Source: an uncultured Muribaculaceae bacterium | GTDB taxonomy: Bacteria; Bacteroidota; Bacteroidia; Bacteroidales; Muribaculaceae | Reading direction: 5' to 3' | DNA length: 51,545 nt | NCBI GenBank assembly: GCA_910587235.1 | Contig: CAJUKD010000015.1 | Location: 1 to 51,545, forward strand | Shown: positions 34,277-43,784 of the stretch, piece after piece | How the letters are laid out: each line of letters starts with the position of its first letter | Numbering within the stretch: the stretch's first letter is position 1 | The notes under the pieces: model-generated | Told to the model about the DNA's origin: nothing | Database searches by the model: none | The model's input: only the letters and a program-made list of their open reading frames with translations | Position numbers and translations under genes: made by a program

Positions 34277-36991
34277 ATGAAAAAACTGTTTGTAGCCGCC
34301 ATCGCCGCGGCAACAGTACTGAGCGCCAACGCGACATCATACGTTGTCCTCAGCGCCGACGACCTCAGGGCCGACGAAGTGCAGATTCCTTGCAATTATT
34401 ACGAATGGGAAGGTACATATACTTCCGAAATGGTATCAGATGCCACTGCTCCCGACGGAGGCGCACATGTACGCACTCTCGGAGGCGCGGGATGGTTTGG
34501 CGGAGGATGGGAATCCATCGGCGCCGAATTCGACTTCTCTACAATCGCCCAAGGCGACTATGATCTGGTATTCTCTCTCAAATCCGACCTCCCCGAAAGT
34601 GTCGGCGAACTGTGGATTCAGTTCAACAATACCACTAAAGGCAAAGTCGTGCAGCCCAACCTGCGCAACATGATTGTCCTCGACAACCGGTGGCACACTT
34701 ATCGCCTGAACCTTCGCGAAAATTTCGCCGACGTTCTCAACGTGACTACCGCAGGCGACAACCTCTATTGCTTCACATTCGGCGGCACAGCCGTAGCAGG
34801 CAAAAAAGTAGAGCTTTCCGACATCCGCTTCGAGCCAAAACAGGAAATGCCCTCGATTTCGGCTTCTGCAAGCAACATCACCATGACATCGGCAGAAATC
34901 AACTACACTGTAACTCTGCCGGAAAGCCTTGATGGTGCCGAAGTGGAAGTCCTGCTCGACGGAAACACCACCACTGCAAGCCCCATAGCACTCAACGGAC
35001 TTACCGCCGGCACCTCCTACAGCCACTCGCTCGTAGCACGCGCCACCATCGGCGGCAAGACTCTTGAGTCAGCCCCCTGCCCCGTATCATTCAGCACTCT
35101 ACGTGACCCGTCGGTGACACCCGTATGGTATGGTCTTGTTGAAAAAATGCTCGAAAGCGGCGTTGTCACAACTCCGGTACCCGTAACCTATACATACGAA
35201 CTGATTGCCAACGCCGATAACACACTCACAGCCAACGTCACAATCGAAGGTTATGACAAAGTGACCGGTGCCGCACTGCCATCTTTCATGGCAGGCGGAG
35301 AATGGAAAGACATGACAAAGACAGGCGACAACACATTCACCCGCACTACTGAAAAGACATTCAGTTTCGGGGAAAACTGCGGCGAGTTGTTCTTCTACCT
35401 GCCCTTTGCCGGAGCCGCCGACCGCACTGATGTTACCGGATACACCTACGGCGCAGCAAACGAACCCATAGTCGGCTCCCTGAAGCCCCGCGTGACAGCA
35501 TCTGCAGAAAACATCGTATTCAACGCTGCCGATATCGTCTACAACGTCACACTGCCGGTCGGCCTTGAAGGCGCGGACGTGCTTGTGACCGTCAACGGCG
35601 AAACAGCCACAGCAAGCCCATTCGCCATCACCGGCCTGACCGAAAATACCGAATACACTTACACCGTAGTCGCAACTGCCGCTCTCAACGGTGAAACATA
35701 CACTTCAGACGAAGTGAAAGTAAGCTTCAAAACCCCTCGCGAAGGTGCTGTAGCCATTTCCTACTGGCAGATCACCAACGGTATGATGCCCAATAACTAC
35801 CTCGTTGGAGAAGACGAATCTATGCGCCGCAAGCTCCCCGTATCCGTAAAAGCAGAATTCGTATATAACACCGACAAGACAATAACCATCAACTTCCAGA
35901 TCTTCGGTGCTGATAAAATCGTAGGTTTCGTACCCGAAATGAATATCGGAGGTGCATGGTCAGGCTCGCTCGCCGGCCAACAGAACGAACAGGGCATCTA
36001 TACATGGACCACACCTTCGACATTTGAAGAAGGCGCAAACCTCCACAGCTACTGCTGGTTCCAGTTCCCCGGCGGCGTTCAGGGCATAGACTTCCGCGAC
36101 TTTACCATAGGCAACGAACAGGCCGAGGTAAACTACGGCGAAGCTGTAAATCCGGTGCTCACAGTAGGTAAAGATGTAGTTCCTGCAGGACTCAAAGTTC
36201 CCGTAACCGCCTACATGACCGATGCCGACGGCAACTACATCCTCGATTCCGCTCCTGAAATCACACTTGAGGACAACACTGCAAACGCCACTCTCGAAGG
36301 AGTCCTTCTCACCCTTGCCGGCAAAGGTTCTGTACGCGTAGTCGCAACCCTTGGCGAAAACTCCGTAGAACAGACCGTGACCTGTCTTACAAGCGCCAAC
36401 GCCATCAACCTCGCTGCAGGCGTAATGGCAACTGTAAGCGAATATGCCACAAACGATCCCGCTCTCGCAACCGACGAAAACGAAGCCACTCAGCTCGAAT
36501 TCAATTGCGCCGAGACACAGGAACACAGCATAGCGCTTGACCTCGGAAAATCCTTCGACATAGAAATGATCGAACTCGTATGGGAAGGCGCTTCAGCCGT
36601 CGACTATACCGTGGAACTCCGCGATGAAGATGCCGCAAGAGCCGCAGCCGAACCGACCGTATTCACCGTCACCGACGGTCAGGGCGGTGCAGGCGTGACC
36701 CCGCGTACATATCTGCATACCGACAACTTCGCCACAGTAGCAGCCCGCTACGTGACAATAAACACTACACGTGCATTTGAACCCGGATGGGGCATCAAAC
36801 TTAAAGAAGTACGTGTATTCGGAACCGAACGTCAATCCAGCGCCATCGAAGGAATAGAAAAAATCGACACCGAAAATACGGAAGCCCGCTACTTCGACCT
36901 CCGCGGTATCGAAGTTCCTGCCGACGCTCTCACCCCCGGACTCTACATCCGTCTGGCCGGTGACAAAGCGACTAAAGTCGTTGTAAAATAA
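34277..36991 (+). CDS. T9SS-exported adhesin-like protein with Fn3, Ig-like and F5/8C-like domains
   Basis: A 904-aa protein paralogous to the next gene. The signal peptide is MKKLFVAAIAAATVLSANA. The order is an N-terminal jelly-roll-like domain (about 20-190, with GDYDLVFSLKSDLPE), Fn3-like (192-280), a module starting WYGLVEKMLESG (about 285-395), Fn3-like (405-490), a second copy of that module starting YWQITNGMMPNN (about 495-615), an Ig-like part (630-710), an F5/8 type C-like domain (710-855, with SIALDLGKSFDIEMIELVWEG and WGIKLKEVRVFG) and a type A T9SS tail (YFDLRGIEVP, then GLYIRLA). Discoidin-like domains usually bind sugars or lipids on surfaces. No catalytic residues were recognised. 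It has its own promoter and terminator. Confidence 0.7.
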   Translation: MKKLFVAAIAAATVLSANATSYVVLSADDLRADEVQIPCNYYEWEGTYTSEMVSDATAPDGGAHVRTLGGAGWFGGGWESIGAEFDFSTIAQGDYDLVFSLKSDLPESVGELWIQFNNTTKGKVVQPNLRNMIVLDNRWHTYRLNLRENFADVLNVTTAGDNLYCFTFGGTAVAGKKVELSDIRFEPKQEMPSISASASNITMTSAEINYTVTLPESLDGAEVEVLLDGNTTTASPIALNGLTAGTSYSHSLVARATIGGKTLESAPCPVSFSTLRDPSVTPVWYGLVEKMLESGVVTTPVPVTYTYELIANADNTLTANVTIEGYDKVTGAALPSFMAGGEWKDMTKTGDNTFTRTTEKTFSFGENCGELFFYLPFAGAADRTDVTGYTYGAANEPIVGSLKPRVTASAENIVFNAADIVYNVTLPVGLEGADVLVTVNGETATASPFAITGLTENTEYTYTVVATAALNGETYTSDEVKVSFKTPREGAVAISYWQITNGMMPNNYLVGEDESMRRKLPVSVKAEFVYNTDKTITINFQIFGADKIVGFVPEMNIGGAWSGSLAGQQNEQGIYTWTTPSTFEEGANLHSYCWFQFPGGVQGIDFRDFTIGNEQAEVNYGEAVNPVLTVGKDVVPAGLKVPVTAYMTDADGNYILDSAPEITLEDNTANATLEGVLLTLAGKGSVRVVATLGENSVEQTVTCLTSANAINLAAGVMATVSEYATNDPALATDENEATQLEFNCAETQEHSIALDLGKSFDIEMIELVWEGASAVDYTVELRDEDAARAAAEPTVFTVTDGQGGAGVTPRTYLHTDNFATVAARYVTINTTRAFEPGWGIKLKEVRVFGTERQSSAIEGIEKIDTENTEARYFDLRGIEVPADALTPGLYIRLAGDKATKVVVK

Positions 36992-37018
36992 TTCAACCGA
37001 AAAACTCCCGCCGATCTT

Positions 37019-37054
37019 TCAGCCCCGACTCCGTACGCCGGCAGTCGGGGCTGA
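37019..37054 (+). terminator. Terminator after the 904-aa cargo gene
   Basis: A perfect 12-bp stem, TCAGCCCCGACT (37019-37030) and AGTCGGGGCTGA (37043-37054), 27 bases after the stop. No T-run follows, so some readthrough into the paralog at 37114 is possible. Confidence 0.65.
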
Positions 37055-37113
37055 CATCTATAAGAAACTATTTATCAATCTATCTTTCATCAACCTAAAT
37101 TCAAGTAGTACGT

Positions 37114-40005
37114 ATGAAAAAGTTATTGCTGAGCACAGCCATTTGCGCAGCATTCGCTACGTCGGCTGCTCCGAACTATGTCATTTACTCCGGCGACCCT
37201 CTGGCCGCAAACGAAGTGCAAATTCCAAATCTCGAATTAAAAAACTGGAGCGGATGTACCGTTAATACCGCATCGGAAGATCCCACTTCCCCCGACGGTT
37301 ACTCACACCACTGGCAGACTACAGGCGGCCGGTGGTTCGGAGCCGGATGGGCGACCGCTGCATTCGATTTCACCGACATTGTGAACGGCGACTACGATCT
37401 GGTATTCTCGGCAAAGACCAATCTGCCGGAAAACTGGCCTGCAAAAATTAAAATGGAAGTTGTCGGAGTATTCGGCAGCGAAAAGAACTTTGAATTACCA
37501 CGCGACGAAGAATGGCATGAAGTGCGTATGAACCTGCGCGAATACTGGCCCGACCTTGCCGACAAATACGAAAACGGCAAAGAGGTCTATATTTTCTATC
37601 CGGTTTCAGACCAGACACCTGAGGCCGGCCATGACTTCTGGTTCGCCGACATACGCCTCGAGCCCAAGGACATGGAGCTTGACATCAACGCACGTGTATC
37701 CTCTGTAAGCGATACGGACGCCACTATCACGTACTCCTACACGCTTCCTTTTGCGTTGGAGGATGCCGCTCTGACAATCGATCTGCTTGATTCCAAAGGA
37801 AGCGTCGTAGCAACCGACAGCGACAACAGCCGCAACTTCACGCTTTCAGGACTTGAACCGTCAACCACCTATGCCTACACCGTACGCCTGACAGCCACAC
37901 CCGCCGAAGGCGAAACACAAACAGTCGAAACCTCTGTCAGTGTAGCAACGACACGTCCGGCAGGCCAGGAATCCCGCTGGTACGGATACATCGACGCAAG
38001 CGTTCCGGCAAAAGGACCTATGGCATCGGCTGTTCCGGTAATATTCGAATACGAGCTAATATCCGGCGCCGACAACCGCCTTACCGTAAAAGCTACAGCC
38101 GAAGGCGACATAAACGCCATCACAGGACTTGTCGCTTCCGGCGTATACGTCAACAATATCAACGTAGGACAATGGAACTATTCAGCTTCAAGAAGTTTTG
38201 AAATCACACCTGAAACAGAATTTTCCGACGGCCAGAAAGTGGAAATACGATTCAGCATGATATATACCTCAGGCGGCGATTTCTCAGCCAGAATCGAAGA
38301 CTTCTATTTCGGAACATCGAACGACCGTCCGGTCGTGGCCTATAAACCTGCCGTTACTGCATCGGCCACCAATATAAACCACAACAGCGCAGACATCGCA
38401 TGGTCGGTAAGCCTGCCGGCCGCCATAGCCGACGCAGAAGTGAGCGTCACCGTCGACGGCAAAGCCGCAGCCTCGAGTCCGTTCACCCTGACAGATCTCA
38501 GCGAAAAGACCGCATATACGGTAGAGGTGGTCGCTAAAGCCATAAAGGACGGAAACGAATATATATCCGAACCGGTCACCGTAACATTCACCACGACAGC
38601 AGAAAATGCCGAACCCGTCCGCTACTGGCAGATTCTCGACCGCATGCTCGACAACGCATGGATAACAGGCGAAGACGAGAGCAAGCGCCGCACAGTGCCT
38701 GTTTCGGTAAAAGTGGAAATCATTCACAACACCGACCGCACAGTCACTTTCAACATAGAAAGCAAAGCCGACCGCATAGTCGGATTCGTGCCGTTCATCA
38801 TCTGCGACCCTCTCGGAATAGGCCAGTCCAACATGCACAATGAAGGAAACGGACGCTACAGCTACACCACTCCCGCCGACAAGACATTCGAAATCGGACA
38901 AGCTTTGGGCAACACCTATCTGCGCTTCAACTTCGCCGGCACACAGTGCGACCTGACCATGAAGAACATCATCTTCGGTTCGGAAGGCAACGAAGCTATC
39001 GACTGGGGCGAACCGGCATCAATCAATATAAGCATAGGCAACTCCGCCATTCTCAAAACCGGAACAGCTTACGAAATAAGCAGTATCGTCTGCGACGAAG
39101 CCGGCCACTATCTTGTCGACAGTCAAGCGACATACGAAGTGGGCGACAATGACGACGCCCAGATAAACATCGCCGACAACAGCGTAACGGCCACTCGCAC
39201 CGGCCACTCGACCATTAAAGCCTATATCCCCGACACTTCCGCCACAGGAGAAATCACACTGAACTTTATCGCGACGGCCACATCGGGCAACGTCGTGACC
39301 CGCGACCCGCAAGGCAACGAAAAATACACCGTGCTCTACGAAGCCGATGCCGACGCCAGGAACATACACATGGCTTTCGACGGCAACAACGGAACACAGC
39401 TCGTCTGGGACAATTTCGACAACGAAAAAGGCGCCGCCGGTGATTATGAACTGCTGATCGACCTCGGACGTTACTGCATCGTGCATGCCTGCGAAATAAT
39501 ATGGGAGGGCGCATGCGCACGTGAATTCACTCTAAATCTTCACATCCCCGCCGATGCGCCCTGGTACGCCGGAGCCGACCGCCGCAACACCCCCGCAGCC
39601 CGACGCGCTCCCGCAGCCGGAACAATAGACCGAAGCATAATCGGTTCAGAACCCGTCTACACCTACAATGTCAACGACAACCAACAGGTTGGCGGCGGTT
39701 TTGTGTCAAATCTTGCCGAAGTCGGCGGAATCAATACACGCTACATCAGCATCAAACCCAAAACAAAATCGGACTGGGGTGTGAAACTCGCACAATTAAA
39801 CGTCATAGGCGATGAAAATGAATTCAACCCCGACGGAACTCCGACCGGTCTTGCCGATGTAAGCATAGACATAGCACCTTCCACTGTCGACGTTTACACC
39901 ATCAGCGGCGCTTGTGTTCTCCGTGGTGTAAGCAACCCGGAAGCTCGCGACATCCTTGCCCCGGGAGTTTATATCATTGGCAATAAAAAAGTACTTGTGA
40001 GATAA
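37114..40005 (+). CDS. T9SS-exported adhesin-like protein, paralog of the 904-aa protein
   Basis: A 963-aa protein with the same domain order as the preceding gene and clear local identity, for example GDYDLVFSAKTNLPENW at about 91-107, GEDESKRRTVPVSVKVE near 525 and KIVGFVP-like RIVGFVPFI near 550. The signal peptide is MKKLLLSTAICAAFATSAA. The F5/8C-like domain (about 740-915) includes NIHMAFDGNNGTQLVWD and DYELLIDLGRYCIVHACEIIWEG, with an extra loop rich in Ala, Arg and Pro (AARRAPAAG) absent from the first copy. The C-terminus has a T9SS type A tail (VDVYTISGACVLRG, then PGVYIIG). A tandem duplication followed by divergence explains the pair. No promoter box is clear upstream; it may be read through from 34277. 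Confidence 0.7.
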   Translation: MKKLLLSTAICAAFATSAAPNYVIYSGDPLAANEVQIPNLELKNWSGCTVNTASEDPTSPDGYSHHWQTTGGRWFGAGWATAAFDFTDIVNGDYDLVFSAKTNLPENWPAKIKMEVVGVFGSEKNFELPRDEEWHEVRMNLREYWPDLADKYENGKEVYIFYPVSDQTPEAGHDFWFADIRLEPKDMELDINARVSSVSDTDATITYSYTLPFALEDAALTIDLLDSKGSVVATDSDNSRNFTLSGLEPSTTYAYTVRLTATPAEGETQTVETSVSVATTRPAGQESRWYGYIDASVPAKGPMASAVPVIFEYELISGADNRLTVKATAEGDINAITGLVASGVYVNNINVGQWNYSASRSFEITPETEFSDGQKVEIRFSMIYTSGGDFSARIEDFYFGTSNDRPVVAYKPAVTASATNINHNSADIAWSVSLPAAIADAEVSVTVDGKAAASSPFTLTDLSEKTAYTVEVVAKAIKDGNEYISEPVTVTFTTTAENAEPVRYWQILDRMLDNAWITGEDESKRRTVPVSVKVEIIHNTDRTVTFNIESKADRIVGFVPFIICDPLGIGQSNMHNEGNGRYSYTTPADKTFEIGQALGNTYLRFNFAGTQCDLTMKNIIFGSEGNEAIDWGEPASINISIGNSAILKTGTAYEISSIVCDEAGHYLVDSQATYEVGDNDDAQINIADNSVTATRTGHSTIKAYIPDTSATGEITLNFIATATSGNVVTRDPQGNEKYTVLYEADADARNIHMAFDGNNGTQLVWDNFDNEKGAAGDYELLIDLGRYCIVHACEIIWEGACAREFTLNLHIPADAPWYAGADRRNTPAARRAPAAGTIDRSIIGSEPVYTYNVNDNQQVGGGFVSNLAEVGGINTRYISIKPKTKSDWGVKLAQLNVIGDENEFNPDGTPTGLADVSIDIAPSTVDVYTISGACVLRGVSNPEARDILAPGVYIIGNKKVLVR

Positions 40006-40023
40006 TCATTCATATTCATTATT

Positions 40024-40060
40024 AACAGGCGGCGCGTCGGGTTTCGATGCGCCGTCTGTT
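40024..40060 (+). terminator. Terminator after the 963-aa cargo gene
   Basis: AACAGGCGGCGC (40024-40035) pairs with GCGCCGTCTGTT (40049-40060) with one G-T pair, and ATTTTATC follows. This is a convincing intrinsic terminator 18 bases after the stop. Confidence 0.8.
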
Positions 40061-40148
40061 ATTTTATCCGGAACAGCCCATAAGTGTTAAAAACACGCTT
40101 CATTAACCTATTTTTACCAAAATCCGATTTAATTTTTTCCAACGCAAT

Positions 40149-40156
40149 TATTTTTG
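40149..40156 (+). promoter_or_regulatory. Possible -7 element of the PI-PLC gene promoter
   Basis: TATTTTTG matches TAnnTTTG, but no TTTG box lies 20 bases upstream. It is immediately followed at 40167-40182 by a TATGCC-GTGT-GGCATA hairpin, which would sit at the very 5' end of the mRNA. Confidence 0.4.
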
Positions 40157-40230
40157 TGATATTAAATATGCCGTGTGGCATAAACAAATCCTTGAATCAA
40201 CCATAAAACCAACACCTACAACCTTGTACA

Positions 40231-43200
40231 ATGAAAAAGAAAATCTTGCTCGCGCTGATGTCCGCGCTTACTATCTGCGTATTTTCTTCCCGCGCCGCCG
40301 TAGCACCCTACGACGCCGAAGCCGCCATGCTCAATGCCCGCGGCGACATCCAAAACTGGATGAACTATCTGCCCGACGACATGTTCGTGGCCCACGTGTC
40401 AATACCCGGCACCCACGACACCGCCACCAACCACGGCTGGAAAGATGACGGAGTCAAAGGTTCCGAGAATGCCTCGAAAACTCAGGAAAAAACAATCGAC
40501 GAACAGCTTGAAGGCGGCATACGTGCATTCGACTACCGCCCCGGCCTTGTCGACAACACTCTATATTGCAATCACGGCGTAAGCATCTGCAACATCACAT
40601 TTGAAACCGCCCTGCGCAAAATGACATCTTACCTTGACGCCCATCCGGGAGAATTCTTCATAGTTTATCTGTTCCGCGGAAATGTATATGCAAACACCGG
40701 TGACGCAAGCTCAGGGGTAAAACTACTCGGCGGCAAAGATGACGACGAATCCCGACGTCGCTACAACGAACTTTTCGACCAGATTCTCAACAAAGGCGAC
40801 ATCGCCGACTACATCGTCGATTTCTCTCCTTACCTTCAGGTAAAGGACGTACGAGGCAAAATGATTTTCTTCCGCCGCGACCGCATAAATTTCGCTTTCA
40901 TCGAAAAAGCCGCCAACATCGACTTCTGGACCATGCAGTTCGACCCTAACAATCCGTCGAACATAATCAACGCATCCAACCCCGCAATGGCAGGCCTGCT
41001 GCACACTCAGGACGTTTCAAGCCCCGGCGACAATGACGACGCCAAGAATCCTGAAACAAACCTCGATGCCGAAAAGCGCTATTGCACAGCTCTGCTGGAC
41101 TACAGCACGCGACAGACTCGTCCCAACGAATCCCCCGAAGGCGGCGACTACAAACCTTTCTGGGTCATGAACTTCACCTCGGGCTGCAACGCCAACGGAG
41201 CCTCCAACGGCACCAAAGGCTACAAGGACAACGCCACGATAATGCACCCGCTCGTGCTGGACTATCTCGCCGACACGAACAACCCCAAAGGACCCATAGG
41301 CATAATCTATTCCGACTACGTGCTTATCCCGACCACAAAGGACGGAAAATACAACGTACGCGGCGACGAACTCGTTCCGGCCATCATAGACAACAACTTC
41401 TACTATGCCGCGGATTTCATGCTCGACAAAGAGATCTTCAACCACGACCCCGCGACCGAAATCGACCTCTTCAGCGGCAAAACAGCCCTGCTACGCAACA
41501 TAGGCACAGGGCTACTCCTTGATGCCGGAGCAAATTGGGGAACCCATGCCACGCTCTCTCACACGGGCTTTTGCGTAACCCCCGTCTATAACAGCATGAC
41601 CAACGCCTATCGTTTGAAAACGACTTTCACCCAAAATGGCAGTGACAACTTCATAGGTCCCAACTATTACGTCGACAATGGCTCCGGACGCGAATTCAAC
41701 GCCGTATACTCAGGCCGCGGACATATCTATTCGTTCACCTACGACGACGGCGGCACGACAAAAGCCATGACGGCCGTTCCGACTTCAGGATGGAGCGACG
41801 ATACGGAATACACCGTTGACGGTGCCGCTTTTGAAAAAGGCAACCTGATGCAACAATGGGAAATGATTACGGTCGAGGACTATCTGGCCGAACGCGCCGC
41901 CATCGCCAATCCCGACAACGGCCAGGAAGTCAGCTTCATGATCAAAGGCAACAAACTCGACCCCAACGACAGCAACAACAACGCATGGATTTTCACAAAT
42001 GTCAACGGCAAGTACCTTAACAAAAACTATGTCTTTGGTGAAATAGTTTCGGCCAACGATACTGAAAACAACAAAACGCTCCTTTACAAGGCATACTCAA
42101 ATAAAATAACAGGCATAAATGTAGGCAAATACTCCCAGTGGAAACTAAACCAGGAAGTCACTGGATTACCCAATGGCAGATATACACTGACATGCAATAT
42201 GTTTGCCTGCGTACATCAGGAAATATCAATGTATGTCAATGGTGCATCCAAGGGTATCCCACATAGAATAGACTACATCCCAAGCAACGAAGAAGCACTT
42301 AATATTCTTCGTACCGAAGCGAATTGCAAAAACACATTGGAGGGAATTATAATCGAAGACGGCAAACTGAGCATCGAGTTCAACAAGATGAGCAGCAATA
42401 CCAGCGCCGGCGCGCTCTTCTTCTCCGACATGGTCCTGACATATCTCGGACCGACCGACATGCAGCTGATAGAATATACCCCGTCGGATGAATACGACAC
42501 CATCATACTGCCTTTCGACACCCAGGCTCCCGCTGGCATAGGCCTGTACAACTCCTACGTATACCGAGAAAAAGCAGCCAAATACTACACCCTCAACCAG
42601 ACAACGCGTGAATCCATCAAGGCCAACACACCTTACCTCGTCTACAGCGAACCTGAAGCCATAGGCAAGACATTCCGCCTGTGGGGTGTGCCCGTAGCTG
42701 CCGAAGGAACTTTGACAGAAGGCCTGCTGACAGGCTCGCTGACAGCTACATCAACACCCGACGACGCATTCACCCTCGAACGCATCGACGAAGAACACAT
42801 GGCATTCGTACGCAAAGGGACTGCCGTAGAACTGCCTGCAAACCGCGCATATATCCTCGACTACGACGACGAGGGAATCAACGCACCCGACTCGAAAATC
42901 AACCACCTTTACATAGGAGGCGCCGATACAGAAACCATAGAACTCACTCCGCAAGGACTGTACAGCACCTTTATCCTGCCTTTTGCTGTGGATGAGATTC
43001 CGGAAGGCATGCGTGTGTTCATTGCCTCGGCCTACGTGGCAAAATACGAAAAAGAGTGGGTTCTCCACCTGACCGAAGTCGACGCAATAGAGGCAAACAA
43101 GCCCTACGTGTATACGACTGAAAGCGGCATAATGTCGCGCGCGGCTTCCTCACCGACATTCTCCTTCTCCGGCATCCCAGCCAACGACAGCGACACCTAC

Positions 43201-43572
43201 ACCCAAGGCGTACTGACAGGCTCACACGTCGAGCATCCTGTCGCCGCAGGAGAATTCATCATCAAACCGACTCTCGACGGCTCTGTATTCAGCCGCGTGA
43301 CGCCCGACGAAAGCTTCACTCTGCCGGCACACAGCGCCTACATCGCCGACAGCGAAGCCGCGGACATCAACCACATGCTGCTCGACGATTATCTTATTTC
43401 CACAGGCACGGAAACAAACATGGTTTCCGTCGACGACTCCGTTGAAGTCTACAGCACTGCCGGCGTCCTGCTTCGCAGCGGTGTCCGCGCCGCCGACGCC
43501 CTTGACGGACTTGCGCCAGGACTCTACCTGCTGCGCTCGGCCACAGCCGTAACAAAAGTCGCCCGACGCTGA
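40231..43572 (+). CDS. T9SS-exported PI-PLC X domain protein with beta-trefoil-like and C-terminal modules
   Basis: An 1113-aa exported protein with a PI-PLC X-type domain at about residues 45-400. The key residues are visible: SIPGTHDT (His62, Asp63), GIRAFDYRP (Arg98, Asp101, Arg103) and LYCNHG (His115), the general base and acid pair and metal or phosphate contacts of bacterial PI-specific phospholipase C. A beta-trefoil-like region (about 415-560, WGTHATLSHTGFCV), a galactose-binding-like region (about 625-745), two copies of a short module (TPSDEYDTIILPFDT at about 750 and TPQGLYSTFILPFAV at about 910) and a T9SS tail (VYSTAGVLLRSG, then PGLYLLRS) follow. Family members cleave phosphatidylinositol or GPI anchors, or act on other phosphodiesters; the substrate here is unproven. 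The signal peptide is MKKKILLALMSALTICVFSSRAA. Residues 593-710 differ in codon use from the rest. Confidence 0.85.
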   Translation: MKKKILLALMSALTICVFSSRAAVAPYDAEAAMLNARGDIQNWMNYLPDDMFVAHVSIPGTHDTATNHGWKDDGVKGSENASKTQEKTIDEQLEGGIRAFDYRPGLVDNTLYCNHGVSICNITFETALRKMTSYLDAHPGEFFIVYLFRGNVYANTGDASSGVKLLGGKDDDESRRRYNELFDQILNKGDIADYIVDFSPYLQVKDVRGKMIFFRRDRINFAFIEKAANIDFWTMQFDPNNPSNIINASNPAMAGLLHTQDVSSPGDNDDAKNPETNLDAEKRYCTALLDYSTRQTRPNESPEGGDYKPFWVMNFTSGCNANGASNGTKGYKDNATIMHPLVLDYLADTNNPKGPIGIIYSDYVLIPTTKDGKYNVRGDELVPAIIDNNFYYAADFMLDKEIFNHDPATEIDLFSGKTALLRNIGTGLLLDAGANWGTHATLSHTGFCVTPVYNSMTNAYRLKTTFTQNGSDNFIGPNYYVDNGSGREFNAVYSGRGHIYSFTYDDGGTTKAMTAVPTSGWSDDTEYTVDGAAFEKGNLMQQWEMITVEDYLAERAAIANPDNGQEVSFMIKGNKLDPNDSNNNAWIFTNVNGKYLNKNYVFGEIVSANDTENNKTLLYKAYSNKITGINVGKYSQWKLNQEVTGLPNGRYTLTCNMFACVHQEISMYVNGASKGIPHRIDYIPSNEEALNILRTEANCKNTLEGIIIEDGKLSIEFNKMSSNTSAGALFFSDMVLTYLGPTDMQLIEYTPSDEYDTIILPFDTQAPAGIGLYNSYVYREKAAKYYTLNQTTRESIKANTPYLVYSEPEAIGKTFRLWGVPVAAEGTLTEGLLTGSLTATSTPDDAFTLERIDEEHMAFVRKGTAVELPANRAYILDYDDEGINAPDSKINHLYIGGADTETIELTPQGLYSTFILPFAVDEIPEGMRVFIASAYVAKYEKEWVLHLTEVDAIEANKPYVYTTESGIMSRAASSPTFSFSGIPANDSDTYTQGVLTGSHVEHPVAAGEFIIKPTLDGSVFSRVTPDESFTLPAHSAYIADSEAADINHMLLDDYLISTGTETNMVSVDDSVEVYSTAGVLLRSGVRAADALDGLAPGLYLLRSATAVTKVARR

Positions 43573-43595
43573 ATCCCATAATTATACAAAATAAA

Positions 43596-43640
43596 AAACA
43601 AAGCCGGCCGCACCGCCAAATTTTGCGACCGGCTTTGTTT
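43596..43640. terminator. Terminator after the PI-PLC gene
   Basis: AAACAAAGCCGG (43596-43607) pairs with CCGGCTTTGTTT (43629-43640), a perfect 12-bp stem, followed by CTTATTT. It is an intrinsic terminator 23 bases after the stop. Confidence 0.85.
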
Positions 43641-43683
43641 CTTATTTAAATTTCTGAAACCCGATTCAAAAAGCTGAAAAACA

Positions 43684-43715
43684 TTTGGATATGTCAGCCG
43701 GATTTTATAATTTTG
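43684..43715 (+). promoter_or_regulatory. Bacteroidota-type promoter of rplU-rpmA
   Basis: TTTG (43684-43687), 20 bases, TAATTTTG (43708-43715). The resulting leader is about 85 bases long. Confidence 0.75.
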
Positions 43716-43770
43716 TGCGCTGATTTTCCGCAATAGGCAGAATAAAGAGGCCGCCGCATATTGCAGCGCG

Positions 43771-43784
43771 CCCGCCTCAGCGGG
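43771..43784 (+). promoter_or_regulatory. Leader hairpin before rplU, possible attenuator
   Basis: CCCGC-CTCA-GCGGG is followed by TTAACTTTTTG, the form of a small intrinsic terminator, 24 bases upstream of the rplU ATG. Ribosomal protein L21 leaders are known in other bacteria; here a feedback role is an inference. Confidence 0.4.

Noticed and set aside
23731..43572. Polysaccharide-utilisation locus
   Set aside because: No SusC/SusD pair, hybrid two-component regulator or ECF sigma factor lies nearby, so the GH43 and lectin-like genes are described as a T9SS cargo cluster instead.
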